A stretch of DNA of 64,000 nt from Lonicera japonica (lineage: Eukaryota; Streptophyta; Magnoliopsida; Dipsacales; Caprifoliaceae): assembly GCA_021464415.1 (NCBI GenBank), contig CM038470.1:32602122-32666121 (forward strand). The letters are read 5' to 3'. The notes under the pieces are model-generated. The model saw only the letters and a program-made list of their open reading frames with translations, was not told where the DNA came from and did no database searches. The translations under genes and the position numbers were made by a program. Shown piece by piece: positions 1-10,836 of the stretch (the stretch's first letter is position 1; every line of letters begins with the position of its first letter).

Positions 1-2077
1 GCTTGCCCCTTATTATTATGGCTAAGGTGACCTGCCCCTTTCCAATTTACGTTCATCACATTTCTAAGACGTACTAAGGTTGTGTTCTCATTGCTAGTTC
101 TAGCAATAACCTACATAAGGCACTATACTCAAAGATTGTTGCATTCGGTTCCGCCTTAGTGGGTTTTAGTACAAGTCTCACGAATAATGCGCTATTCTTA
201 TAACCGATGACATATCTAGGCATATCCATCACTTATATCCCACAATCAAGTATCCTTAAGGCACCAATCCAAAAACCACCAAACTATAGGTCATATATAT
301 ATATATATCTACGAGATGGGTTTCGTAAGAACCATTGCGTATACGAACTAAATCATGGGTCTACATGTTAAATCATGCAATTGAAGTCATATTCTATCAA
401 TATAAATCATCATTCAAAGCTTAATCTAGCCCAAACCCCATGGAATGCATACAACCTAGGGTTTTGATAAAATCCCCAAATTTGTGTATAAATTTCTAAT
501 ACAACACAATATAATTTGAAAAGTAAGTTTAGTATTAGTGTTCCCACCTCTATTGTTGATATTCCACGCAATTGAACTGTTTTGAGAAGTGTAGGCGCCA
601 CACTCCCAAAGCCGAAGCTTCCCCCTTAAGCTCTAATGGTGATGACATGAAGAGGAAGATGATGAATAGTGATGAAGGTGTGGATTTAGGGCTTGAATCT
701 TGGTTTATGATGAATAAATCATCAAAACACTCATGAATCTCTCACTTCCTCTTTCTAGAACACTCTTGAGGTGTTGTGGGGGTGTGGTGGTCGAATTGGG
801 TGTGTTGGGGTTAAAAATGGTGAGAAAATGGGGTTAAAAGGGGTTAAAATTCGACACACAAGACACCAAGATCGATCTTGGGAGCTCTCTGCCAAAAATT
901 TTCCTCCCAGGATAGCCCAAGATCGATCTTGGGAAGGCCAAGATCGATCTTGGAACCACTGCACTAAAATCAACTGATATTTGGCTTTCCGGACCCTCAA
1001 AATGCTGGAATCTTATTCCGGGCCAAACATGGAAGTTGTAGAGGGGAACAATACGGAGATTTGGGCACTAACGGGGACTCATTCGGACATCGAATGAAGA
1101 AGTTATAGTATTCCAAAGTTGACCAAAAACCATTAATCACGAAAAGACCGAAACTCACCATACGCAACCCGAAATCAATTCGGATCACCCGAATCACTAA
1201 ACAATCACTCGTACGAGTGTAAGTAGACTATTACGATGGGTGCAAGGTGCCAAAGCACTATAAAACTCCATAAACTGTGATGTCACCATCCGAGGTGAAA
1301 TAAGCGACCGAATGAAGGCAAACACGGTGGAATAAATGAACAGGGTATTACACTGTCATTGTGCATCACAATGGTTTTGTCAAAAACTTTGCGATCAGTT
1401 TCGAACTTCTTAGATCTTAATTTAGGCTTACCTTCATATAAAATTTGAAGAGGGGTCAAATATCTTCCTAACGGTTCAAACGGTGAGTCTTTTAGAGTTC
1501 AGATAAAGAAGTTATGGTCTTCCAAAGTTGGATAAAAACTCATTTTGCCGAAACTTTATTTTTCACCGTCAACCTATCAAATTCAACTACGGATATCCGA
1601 AATGCATTTCAACCATAGCAACATATGCAAAATCACTAATATGACTTGTAAAAGGTGTTTAATTGATTAAAACACCCCTTAAAGTAAGAATGACCTCCTA
1701 ATACGATTTCCTTATCGGTAAAAAGGCAAAAGCAAGGTTTGAGTAACTAAAACTCATTCGGGCCATCCGAATTGCGTTGTGACCATTCACGCAAGTGTGA
1801 ATATGCTATTAGAACACGTTAGAAGTGTTAAAACTATAAAAGTTATCCTGGATCCAAAATTCACTACCCAAAGCGAGATTTAGGACAAAATGTAAGCGAA
1901 GACCGATTAACACCTCGATTCGCATTCGGTCCATTTGAATGCTAAAACGACCACTCACGCAATTGTATTACGACAATAGAGACAAGTTAGAGGTGTCCAA
2001 TTTACTAAACTCTTAATTAAACTAAAATTTATCACCCAAAGCGGGATTAACAAGTGAATCAAAATAGGGGCGTTACA
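1..2077 (-). repeat. Long-LTR family G, copy a (5' part, runs off window)
   Basis: No gene is visible. Read on the minus strand, the segment starts at 2077 with TGTAACGCCCC and continues left past the window edge. It shares the family's hallmarks: a TGTAACRCC start, motifs such as 'aaaactcattttgccgaaac', and a purine-rich GAGGTGGGAAC stretch. It sits inside a second family member (copy b), whose sequence resumes at 2078. Three perfect 16-bp palindromes lie at 866-953. Absence of coding sequence and a mobile-element-like start suggest the LTR of a large, probably Gypsy-type, retrotransposon; the lineage is inferred only. Confidence 0.6.
866..953. repeat. Cluster of three identical 16-bp palindromes
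   Basis: CCAAGATCGATCTTGG occurs perfectly at 866-881, 917-932 and 938-953, all inside a putative LTR. Each copy is self-complementary, so it could form a hairpin in RNA or bind a dimeric protein. Comparable palindrome clusters occur in two other LTRs of this window (41.1-41.3 kb and 52.1 kb). Confidence 0.9.
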
Positions 2078-3565
2078 CACTCATATTTCTACCATAGGAT
2101 ATGTCCTCCTATAGGACTCACTCTCATTTCACTTTTCATGGCTAAAACCATGAGGCAGGAGAGCTCAAAAATAAAATTGTACCCCAAGGACATATAGTAA
2201 ACCATCTAAGATTTAAACCTACAGTCCACCTAGTGGTAAGCCCCCAAGGCTAAGTAACTCATGTAACCACATAAGCTATGTGCCCCAAAGACAAATAGAC
2301 AAATATATCATGTAGCCACCAAGATTAAGATAATAAGATTAACTAAGCAAATGGTACGATATAGTAATAAATCATAAAACTATATAAATCTCAAACCAAT
2401 TGAAATATCAAGTATTAATGTGTTAAAAGAAGGGAATGCGTAAATATACTTATGTAGTCAAATTATATTGAAAATTTCATCAACAACAATAATGTAACAA
2501 TTTAAAGTAAATCTATCCATATACCTCATAGGATACCCATGTAATTAGCACAAATAGTTCATGACTTAAATCTCATAAGTCCTAAGCTCCTCAAAGTGAA
2601 CAAAATGAAGCAGATGATGGAGATGAAGAACAAAGGTGATTCTTGCTAAATCTTGAACCCAAGGTGAAAATCCCATCATTTCTCCTTAAAACCCCCAACC
2701 TCTCACTCTAAGGTTCTAAATTAGTGGTGTATATTGAATGCTCCGGATTTGGGGGTTTTAAGGTGTAAATAAAATAAAAATCGGGTCAAAGGTTTAAAAA
2801 TGGTTCAAACCCTAGCAATCAAATGTTGCTGGCACACTGTATTTTGAGCATAACTTTTCACTTCAAACTCCGATGCGAAAAGAAAACTCAAAGGGATGCA
2901 ACTTTTCACCTTTGTGCTTCTCCAAAATATGGATAGATTAATCGCAGAAATGCATAGAATGTAGTTATCTGCCAAAATCTGTTGCTGCAATGTAATAGGA
3001 TCATATTTTGACATTTGGCTTACTTTGCATGCCGTTTTAACCAGAGAGTAGTGTGATTTGGGCCTCAGTCAAAACTCGAAAGTTGTAAATGGAAAAGAAA
3101 TATATCCAAAGGTTCAAACGTGACTCAATTGGATATCGGATGAGAAAGTTATGGCCTTGCAAACTTGGCAAAAACTCATTTCGCCAAAAAATCAATTATC
3201 ACCATTAGCCAACCAAATTCAACCACGGCCATCCGAAATGCATTTCAACCATGCATGCATATATAATATGACTTGCAGTAAGTGGTAGCTCATCAAAATA
3301 TGCCTGGAAGCAAATTTGACTATTCAAAGCTATGATTAAGGGTAAAATAAAACTAAAGAGCGATTAAAATTTATATTTCAATAGAGACCACCCGAATAGC
3401 AAAATGATCACCCACATAGATGTAATTAAGCTATTGAAATGCACTCAGAGTGTTAGACCTGCAAAATTCCACTCAGAACCAAAAATCACTAGTCAAAGTG
3501 AGGTTATTCGATAAATCAAGCTTATGAAGGAAAATTAACGGATAAACTATACACAAGGTGTTACA
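2078..3565 (-). repeat. Long-LTR family G, copy b (truncated by nested copy a)
   Basis: On the minus strand the element starts at 3565 with TGTAACACC. Internal sequence around 2095-2600 matches 21760-22320 and, inverted, 39160-39660. Its right flank is homologous in inverted orientation to the left flank of the G copy at 37268, so both appear to descend from one insertion that was later duplicated with its snRNA surroundings. No coding potential is seen. Confidence 0.6.
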
Positions 3566-3889
3566 ATTATCTTTTCTCCACATTCCACATTGATAAATAG
3601 ATGAAAATATGCATTGAATTCATAAGTAGAAGAGCACATTTCGTTGCCGAGCCTATAAGTCCCACGAAGCTAACAAAGCCAAGTAGCACTAGAAGATATA
3701 TGAATACAATCTAGTACAAGTATCAAATAGCATATACAACCTTGGAATAACCAACTGGAGCTAAAGGTGGCTACTGCCCTCACCACATTCCACCATCAAA
3801 CAATGAACCATCACCTTAATTGGTGTTAATGCATAAGCTGGGAAGTACTTTGTTATAAAAAAGGGAATGTCTAAAACAAATAAAAAAAA

Positions 3890-3903
3890 TTTAACTAGAA
3901 TTG
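3890..3903 (-). terminator. Plant snRNA 3' box of U5
   Basis: On the minus strand the sequence reads CAATTCTAGTTAAA, fitting the plant snRNA 3'-end formation signal CA(N)3-10AGTNNAA with five spacer bases. It lies directly after the U5 3' stem-loop. Confidence 0.75.
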
Positions 3904-4034
3904 TAGGGGATCTCTATAAGAAGAAAGACCCCTCCAAAAATAGGCGTATGCCGCTTTAAGTGGCGAACACACGGTATTCTTTAGTAAAAGGCGAAAGAAT
4001 AGTTTGCTTTGTGCTCACCACACGACTGCGTGAT
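3904..4034 (-). ncRNA. U5: U5 spliceosomal snRNA gene, copy A (apparently intact)
   Basis: U5 snRNA holds the two exons together in the spliceosome through its invariant loop I. On the minus strand the copy contains CTTTCGCCTTTTACTAAAG, the U5 stem I/loop I signature with the invariant GCCUUUUAC intact. An Sm-type site, CCTATTTTTGGAG, follows, then a 3' hairpin (GGGGTC...GATCCCC). The start is set by the promoter: a USE-like block at 4097-4107 and a TATA-like AATAAG near 4059-4064 place the first base about 73 and 30 bp downstream, at A4034. A consensus plant 3' box follows. About 131 nt is slightly longer than typical plant U5. A diverged inverted copy lies at 36782-36913. Seen directly: motifs and promoter spacing. 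Known: the U5 loop consensus. Inferred: that it is expressed. Confidence 0.85.
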
Positions 4035-4058
4035 TTTTGTTGAATGCTAGTTCTCATT

Positions 4059-4107
4059 CTTATTCAGCTGCTAATGTCTCTGCTTCTTTCATCTTTCATT
4101 GTGGGAA
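4059..4107 (-). promoter_or_regulatory. U5 copy A promoter (USE + TATA-like)
   Basis: On the minus strand TTCCCACAATG (4107-4097) matches most of the plant USE RTCCCACATCG, and GAATAAG (4065-4059) stands at the TATA position. The gap of roughly 31-33 bp is the Pol II type. Weaker than the U1 promoters because the TATA box is degenerate. Confidence 0.6.
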
Positions 4108-4239
4108 TACGTTAACGTGGTATATAACATCTTGCAAAAAATTCAGTAACTTCATTACTTCTCTCATATAAATTGGAAGGCATCATAATACTTTGCACTG
4201 GAGATGTTCTTGAAACTCAAACCAGGAAGTACGTAAGAT

Positions 4240-5265
4240 GAAAATAGAACCTGCAGTAGTAAATCTGGGGCGTCTTTCCAAATAAAGTAAAAAGGAAAAT
4301 AGAACTTGCACCTGTAAATGTATCGTCCAGTTGACCAATAAAAATAATGGAAGCAGATGAATAACCACAAAGCCAGTGTTATTGATAATAAAAAATAGTG
4401 AAATGTGTCACTTGAAATTATATAGTCTTTTGGAATTGCACAACAAATAAAATAAAACCATTTCGTCACACTACTTATTGCCGATCACCACAACTATATT
4501 ACTCGAATATCAAATATTCAAACGATCCTCTATCCCTAATTACGAGTTTTTAAATAAGAGTCGATGTTTGAATTTATCATTTTTAAAAAATACCAAACTT
4601 ATTATGACTTGTGAATAATTGGAGGGAACGGTCTGAATTGTGAATAATTGAAGTAATCCTAATCCGAGATTGTGGATGGCAAAGTCAAAATATATAATCT
4701 GTACCTTTGATTTCGTTTATTGACATTACAACTCCTGTTTACAATACTTTTTCCATAATTTCTCCAAAATCATGGATGTATAAAAGAAATCAGCTCATTG
4801 TGCAAGATTTTTCAAATAATCAGACCTTTCGATCTATACGAATGATGAAATGAAAGCAACAGATATTAACATAATTAATATTATTCGTGTCCAACTATCT
4901 AAGTAAGAAGATCTAAACTTGATGAAACAAAAGCAACAAAGATTTTAACATAATTATTCATATTTAAGTAAGAAGATCCAAAGTAAAGCTCTACTAGTTG
5001 TAACTTACTTGTTCGTACTGCAGAATTCTTTTCACTTAGATTAGCATCTATGGAAAATGCTTCAAGTTGCTCCTCCTGCCTTTCTATGAAGCTCTTTCAA
5101 AGCTGGTCACAACTGAGGATCTTTATACATTTCGACGTGGGACAATAACAGCCTCGCAACAAATTGAAGTGAAATACCGTCAGCAGATATCTGAATTCAA
5201 TCCAATAACTAAAGCTAAGCCAAATGTTATTGATCAAGAAGTTAAGTTAGTCGCTTCAAGCTAAA
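4240..5265. other. Module flank with orphan U1-type promoter, no gene
   Basis: No convincing protein gene. 4330-4600 is an inverted copy of 42380-42640 (downstream of the U1 pseudogene). 4615-4790 resembles flank X at 17200-17300 and 61490-61570. 5060-5230 is an inverted copy of 36410-36570 and holds a U1-type upstream element without a U1 body. The short ORFs here are chance readings across this noncoding sequence. Confidence 0.5.
5134..5144 (-). promoter_or_regulatory. Orphan U1-type USE
   Basis: On the minus strand GTCCCACGTCG, a 10/11 match to RTCCCACATCG, is followed by AAATGTAT as in the two good U1 promoters. Sequence beyond that departs from U1: no TATA at the normal spacing and no U1 body. 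It looks like a U1 promoter remnant left by a rearrangement joining it to the U5 upstream region. Confidence 0.55.
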
Positions 5266-5950
5266 AGAAAAGGGAGGTAACCGTTCGACTTAAATTTCAT
5301 AAAACATTGTTAACGTAAATTATACCTAGATCAATGAAAACTAAAGCGATACTTGATGACTCCTCAACCAAAAAAGGCTTTTTCCATAGATATGTTCAAT
5401 AAAAGTGTCACATAAGAACAGACACTTCACTCAGATCTAGCTACCACGATACTTGAACAAAAATTTCTTCCTACACCTTCAATATGCCAGTCTCTTGATT
5501 AAGCTTATGAAAAGCATGTTGAGAATATAAAATCCCACACCGGAATTCTATAAGATGACGTGTCTTGTAATTGGTTTCGAGTTACAAGCTTCAAATCGTA
5601 TGTGAATTTTTACATATAAACAATCTTGCATTAAATAATGCCTATTTGAGATATATGAAAAGGGAAAGTAGGAATCTTTGTTGTGCTTGGTTGGTTGAAA
5701 ACTCAATGTAGTAGAAATTGATTTCAGTGCATTTCATGCAAAAAAATATGTAGTCTTGTTAGTATGAAAAGTGATATGGAAATCAACAAGACTACTTTCT
5801 GTGTGCAATTAGTTTGCACCAAAATGTGAGAAAGCTGTGTAAAAAGTAAATCATGAGTTTTTCATTACATTTCCCTTGCAAAAATAAATAAAAAATACCT
5901 CACGTGTAGCATTTGCAAGTAATCAGTCCGAGCCTTTAATTTGAGATGAA
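5266..5950. other. AT-rich spacer, nothing recognised
   Basis: I see no gene, RNA or repeat signature that I can name. The sequence is AT-rich and single-copy within this window as far as I can tell. Confidence 0.4.
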
Positions 5951-5956
5951 GTAGTA

Positions 5957-6112
5957 ATGGCTATTGAATTGATTAGTACTGTGTGTGTAAGCAGCACATG
6001 TTCTTCCCTCTCTTGCCTTGCTTCTGTTGAAGCAGCACTATTGGACATCGATGGAACTCTATGCGATTTGGATCCTGTCTATTTCGATGATTTATGCGAA
6101 ATGCTTCAAGAG
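5957..6112 (+). pseudogene. HAD-family phosphatase, isolated first exon
   Basis: The reading frame from ATG 5957 ends in LLDIDGTLCDLDPVYFDDL, containing the DxDGT nucleophile motif of haloacid dehalogenase-like phosphatases. It resembles the N-terminus of the plant sugar-phosphatase Sgpp group, where the family keeps DGTLCDSDP. After residue 52 (MLQE) a plausible GT splice donor follows ('caagaggttttt'), matching the place where exon 1 would end. I could not find the later HAD motifs (the lysine motif and the acidic DD/GD motif) in the next kilobases on either strand. It is therefore a gene fragment, or an exon with a very long intron. DxDGT is seen; the family assignment is established knowledge; the pseudogene status is inference. 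Confidence 0.55.
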
Positions 6113-6199
6113 GTTTTTATTTTCTTCCAACTTAATTAGCAATATATGTTCTCCATCATATTCACACTAAACTTGTGATTTATTGTACTCTTCTTTAAT

Positions 6200-6925
6200 A
6201 CTTTAAGCTCCCATTTGGTGCACAATGAAAGTGAAATAATTTTAACTATACTCATTTCAACTAATTTTTTTTTAATTCTTTTTTATAAAGTCCTCTTTGC
6301 CCAATCTACGGCAAAAGAGTAGTAACATAAATAACAAAAAAAAGGGGGGAGATACAACAAAGGCCATCTCCAAAGCCATGAAACCAAAAAAAAAACACAA
6401 AGAAATGAGCAAAATTGGATGATGGACTAAAAGTTAAACTTACAAGTCCACTAACCAATTCAAAGCTAAACAAACTAGGCCTATACAAGGTGGATAAAAG
6501 GCCTCTCAAGCCAAAACAGGTTGGCAATCAAAAGGTAAAAATACACAAAAAACAGACCAAACAAACTGTGAACAGTGTTTCTGCAAGTAATAAACAGTTG
6601 AATGCATTCATCATTATTATTGTTCTTAGCTAAAGCCTCTTCAAAAGCAAAAACTGCCGTAGCATCCCATGATGGAAATGGCTCCTCATGTGCCATGTTA
6701 CCTCAATTTAGAGCCTCATCAACATTTAAGGAAGGTGGTATGTGAGCAGCCATAAAATTTTCTGAGTTAACTGTCTCTTGATACTCCAAGGTTGCCTTCA
6801 GAGGATTGGTCCCAAGCTTCACCATCATCATCCAATAAGTACTCCTTGAGGCCTCCGTTTGGTTCATGTTGAAAGTTTTCTTCAGCTACTAGCATAGTTG
6901 AAATGAACCAAATGGGTAACAGTTG
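6200..6925. repeat. Possible small DNA transposon with a captured ORF fragment
   Basis: Near 6208 the sequence CCCATTTGGTGCA and near 6905 the inverted counterpart TGAACCAAATGGG look like short terminal inverted repeats. Further 'ccgtttggttca' motifs occur at 6855 and 6962. Between them, on the minus strand (about 6830-6600), a frame encodes MAHEEPFPSWDATAVFAFEE after one stop. That reads like real protein but I do not recognise it. Element type and boundaries are uncertain. Confidence 0.3.
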
Positions 6926-7424
6926 ATAAACATTGCATTTTCACCCATATCAAAAGAGGCCCCGTTTGGTTCACAGTGAACGTGAAATATTAATTAATAT
7001 TTCACTTTCACCAAGTTAAACAAACCTAAGTAGCAAATGAACCTATTGTAAAATTATAAAACCCATGAACTACCTTCCCTTAAAGTCAGTTTCCAGGGGC
7101 AAGTTTTACCCATGAGTTCATAACAAGTCCCACATAAAGTAAGAAGTTGGAGTCAAACGAGGACCTACTCTTTCTCAAATGATAAAAAAGACTTCTTATT
7201 TTAATGTGAGAATATGACCTCTCACAAAGGATTAAGACGTGGTCTAGCTGCTAGCTTCTCTAACACTTATTCTCACAAAGGAATAAGATGTGGTCTTCAT
7301 CTAAGTATAAGAAGTTCAAAAGTGAATTTCGCTGGGAGAAATATTTTCACTTTGAACAAATGATTTTTTTTGGTGGATAACAAGAAAGAAACAACACCAC
7401 AAAAACAAAACAGAACAACAACAA

Positions 7425-7690
7425 AGAACACATGCATGCCTCTCTCAAAATGCACTCCTTGCTCATCAGCTCTTATGTCTTCAATTAAATCTTCTGGAGG
7501 GACCAGCAAACGGATAGCTCGTTCACCTTGGTTCCCTCCCAATTTTGCAAGTTTGTCAGCACAACGATTTGCTTCTCTGAATATATTTATTATGGCTGTA
7601 TTCATATCCCTTATTAGGTTTCTACAGTCTTCAGTGAGAACTCTTTCTGGATGGTACTCCTTGTATGAATCTCTCTGAAGAACAATGATA
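7425..7690 (-). pseudogene. LINE-type RNase H (RVT_3) C-terminal fragment, copy 1
   Basis: The minus-strand frame ends with NIFREANRCADKLAKLGGNQ, the typical C-terminal helix of the RNase H-like domain found in plant non-LTR retrotransposons and in 'reverse transcriptase-like' plant proteins. The start is missing. Compared with the second copy (46990-47361, plus strand), a short acidic stretch (GEEDEE) has been lost just upstream, breaking the frame. It lies divergent from the 7SL gene at 8154, and the pair is repeated in inverted form at 46.1-47.5 kb. A dead fragment, not a gene. Confidence 0.65.
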
Positions 7691-8087
7691 TTAACAAATC
7701 ACATTGGTAATGAAATCCCAAATTTAACACACTTATTGGACCGACCAAATTAGGGAATCGTATAAATTTCATAAATATTTAATGGTACACATTGGCGGTT
7801 AAACTAATGATATAGTTATTGGCACTCCAAATAAATATTCTAACGTTTCAAAAATGCCATTGATGCATTAAAAGTATCAAAAAATATGCATACAAAGTGT
7901 TATTACATAGTAATAGATTAAATTACACGAGTAATATCTTTAAGATCCTAATATGATAAGGAACAAGCCACTCATATCAATTTCATGTTGCGTCAAATAC
8001 CACCACGCATACCAAATATTGTGTTTTAGAACTAAAAATCACCTCTCTTTACGTAGAGAATCATCAACTCCCCAGCATATATACTTG

Positions 8088-8127
8088 CTCCCACATTGGC
8101 CAGTAAGAAGCAATTTTTGGTATTTAA
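8088..8127 (+). promoter_or_regulatory. 7SL promoter (USE + TATA, Pol III spacing)
   Basis: CTCCCACATTG (8088-8098) matches 9 of 11 USE positions and TATTTAA (8121-8127) is the TATA box. The gap is 22 bp, the short spacing that directs plant snRNA-type promoters to Pol III. The U1/U2 promoters in this window have 31-34 bp. Confidence 0.75.
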
Positions 8128-8153
8128 GACATTCAGTGGGAGAAAGAATGTTT

Positions 8154-8455
8154 GCCGGGCTTGGCAATGCAAGCTTGTGACTCAAGTGAGGGCTTTGAAG
8201 CGGTTGGACTGTGATTCTACTTGACCTGGCTGGTCTATTGGGTTGCAATTGCTGGCTTGCCCACTCCAAGTTGAGAGTTGGGCCAGGTGACTTGTGCGGA
8301 GGCATTGGTTAACTGGTCCCTAAAGTGGAGGGCAATGCATGAGGCTGGCTTGACAGAGCAATGAACACCTCCCTCTCTTGACAGTGGAGGGATAACGAGC
8401 TTGGTGCACCCATGGTCCATGTAGATGGGTCAGTAGTCTCAAATGAACAACCACT
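8154..8455 (+). ncRNA. 7SL: SRP RNA (7SL RNA) gene, copy 1
   Basis: 7SL is the RNA scaffold of the signal recognition particle, which targets ribosomes to the ER. The copy begins GCCGGGCTTGGC and continues to GCTTGTGACTCAAG, the Alu-domain signature also seen in animal 7SL (GCCGGGC followed by the TGTRR loop). The middle and 3' part (CTTGACAGAGCAATGAACAC, then CAGTGGAGGGATAACGAGC) look like the plant form. Start at 8154 follows from TATA at 8121. A run of T residues from about 8455 is a Pol III terminator and gives about 302 nt, the normal 7SL length. An inverted copy lies at 46180-46478. Which of the two is functional cannot be told, but this one keeps the better TATA box. Confidence 0.75.
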
Positions 8456-8480
8456 TTCTTTTCTTTTTTCTTTTTTTTTA
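8455..8480 (+). terminator. Pol III terminator of 7SL
   Basis: T-rich tract (several runs of four to nine T) directly after the 7SL body, about 300 nt from its start. Confidence 0.6.
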
Positions 8481-8712
8481 TTATTTATTTAATAGAATGT
8501 TTCATTGAGTTTGTCATGACTACTTTTAATTCCATGGGTAAATTGACCCTTGATTATATAAGCTATGTTTTGTAAATAATAATACGGTTTCAAGTATGTG
8601 CTTTGCAAGTTTACTACTTATATTAAAAATATATATGTGCTTTGTGAGGACTTGAATTCTTGAAATACTTTTCTAAAGTGATTGAAATTGAAGTTCTAAC
8701 AGAGATTTAATT

Positions 8713-9766
8713 GGCAGAAACAGATTCATATATTTCCCTTTAATATATGGATACAATTTGATATTATTTTTGCTAGAAGAACAATGATAGTTAAACTAAA
8801 ATAGTGGCAGCACTAAAACCCCAATATAATGGTGATTTTCTATGAGCATCTGTAATAGCGAAACAAAATATAATCATCCATACGAAATTCTGTGTTAAAA
8901 ACTATTTTTCCAATGATAGTTTCTTATACAATTTTTGCGTTCACAATTAATCTAACTAGCCTGAGATGATGTACTAACACATAGGGTCAACTTATAAATA
9001 CTTAAACACGTGACAAAAGTTCTTTAATTATTAATGAAATAACTTCTGCAAGAAAATCAGGGAACTAGTCTATGGAACTTCAAGCATCGCTTTGCAAAAA
9101 TAAAACCACAACAAGAATCACTTAAGAAATCACGAGCAAATCGGAAGCATGGAGGGGCAAGGGGGGCAATTGCCTCTCCTTGGATTTGGATTTTTTTTAC
9201 TAAAATATAGAGTATTTTTTGGAAAAAAAATTATATAGGGACCCATGTGTAGAATTTGAAACTTTAGGTTGTCCAAGCAGATAGGGTCAACTTACAAATA
9301 CATAAACATATCACAAAAGTTCTCTAGCTAGTTATGAATGAAATAACTTCTCCAAGAAAATCATGGAACTGGTGCCTAATATGTGCATTGAACACTTACA
9401 CAACTCAAAACTCTATCCCTAAAAATCTGAAAATCAATGAGTGAATTGTTCCTCATGTTATGGCTTTCTCTCTCTATTTTATACAAACCAGCTAGGTGGG
9501 ATTAAGTAATTTTGGTGTTTAATAGGTCATTGATTTCAATGGAGTTTTGCTTAAAATAAAAAGAAATAACATAGTTCAAGCATTGGAAAATAAGGGAAGT
9601 GGAGAGAATTGAGAGAAAGAATAGAAAGAAGAAAGTAGTATACGAAATAAAAAAGACAGCTTTAGCAACAAACTAAGAAAAAGGCACTAGGGTGAGTTTA
9701 CAAGGATTTTTAGGTTAAAACTATTAGAGTTATAAAATTTTAGTGGGGTTAAAAGATTAATTATGT
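8713..9766. repeat. Tandem direct repeat, unit 1 (1054 bp)
   Basis: Begins GGCAGAAACAGATTCATATA and is followed directly by a near-identical second unit starting at 9767. It contains the R2 repeat piece ('caattgcctctccttggatt' near 9165) and a purine-rich stretch near 9600. No gene. Only scattered substitutions and one gap of about 14 bp separate the units, so the duplication is recent. Confidence 0.9.
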
Positions 9767-10836
9767 GGCAGAAACAGATTCATATATTTCCCTTTAATAT
9801 ATGGATACAATTTGATATTATTTTAGCTAGAAGAACAATGATAGTTAAACTAAAATAGTGGCAGCACTAAAACCCCAATATAATGGTGATTTTCTATGAG
9901 CATCTGTAATAGCGAAACAAAATATAATCATCCATACGAAATTCTGTGTTAAAAACTATTTTTCCAATGATAGTTTCTTATACAATTTTTTAGTTCACAA
10001 TTAATCTAACTAGCCTGAGATGATGTACTAACACATAGGGTCAACTTATAAATACATAAACACGTGACAAAAGTTCTTTAATTATTAATGAAATAACTTT
10101 TGCAAGAAAATCATGGAACTAGTCTATGGAACTTCAAGCATCGCTTTGCAAAAATAAAACCACAACAAGAATCACTTAAGAAATCACGAGCAAATCGGAA
10201 GCATGAAGGGGCAAGGGGGGCAATTGCCTCTCCTTGGATTTGGATTTTTTTTTACTAAAATATAGAGTATTTTTTGGAAAAAAAATTATATAGGGACCCA
10301 TGTGTAGAATTTGAAACTTTAGGGTGTCCAAGAAGATAGGGTCGACTTACAAATACATAAACATATCACAAAAGTTCTCTAGCTAGTTATGAATGAAATA
10401 ACTTCTCCAAGAAAATCATGGAACTGGTGCCTAATATGTGCATTGAACACTTACACAACTCAAAACTCTATCCCTAAAAATCTGAAAATCAATGAGTGAA
10501 TTGTTCCTCATGTTATGGCTTTCTCTCTCTATTTTATACAAACCAGCTAGGTGGGATTAAGTAATTTTGGTGTTTAATAGGTCATTGATTTCAATGGAGT
10601 TTTGCTTAAAATAAAAAGAAATAACATAGTTCAAGCATTGGAAAATAAGGGAAGTGGAGAGAATTGAGAGAAAGAACTTGGGGAAAGAATAGAAAGAAGA
10701 AAGTAGGATAAGAAATAAAAAAGACAGCTTTAGCAACAAACTAAGAAAAAGGCACTAGGGTGAGTTTACAAGGATTTTTAGGTTAAAACTATTAGAGTTA
10801 TAAAATTTTAGTGGGGTTAAAAGATTAATTATGTGG
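9767..10836. repeat. Tandem direct repeat, unit 2 (about 1070 bp)
   Basis: Second unit of the tandem duplication. It carries about 14 extra bp near 10675 (ACTTGGGGAAAG), which are also present in the inverted homologue at 32.88 kb, so the shorter unit 1 has the deletion. No gene seen. Confidence 0.9.

Noticed and set aside
4164..4469. 101-codon minus frame rich in aromatic residues
   Set aside because: AT-rich noncoding flank; the corresponding inverted copies do not keep the frame.
8039..8420. Protein frames across 8.04-8.42 kb and 46.2-46.6 kb
   Set aside because: They cross the 7SL RNA body and its promoter, and the similarity between copies is explained by RNA homology.
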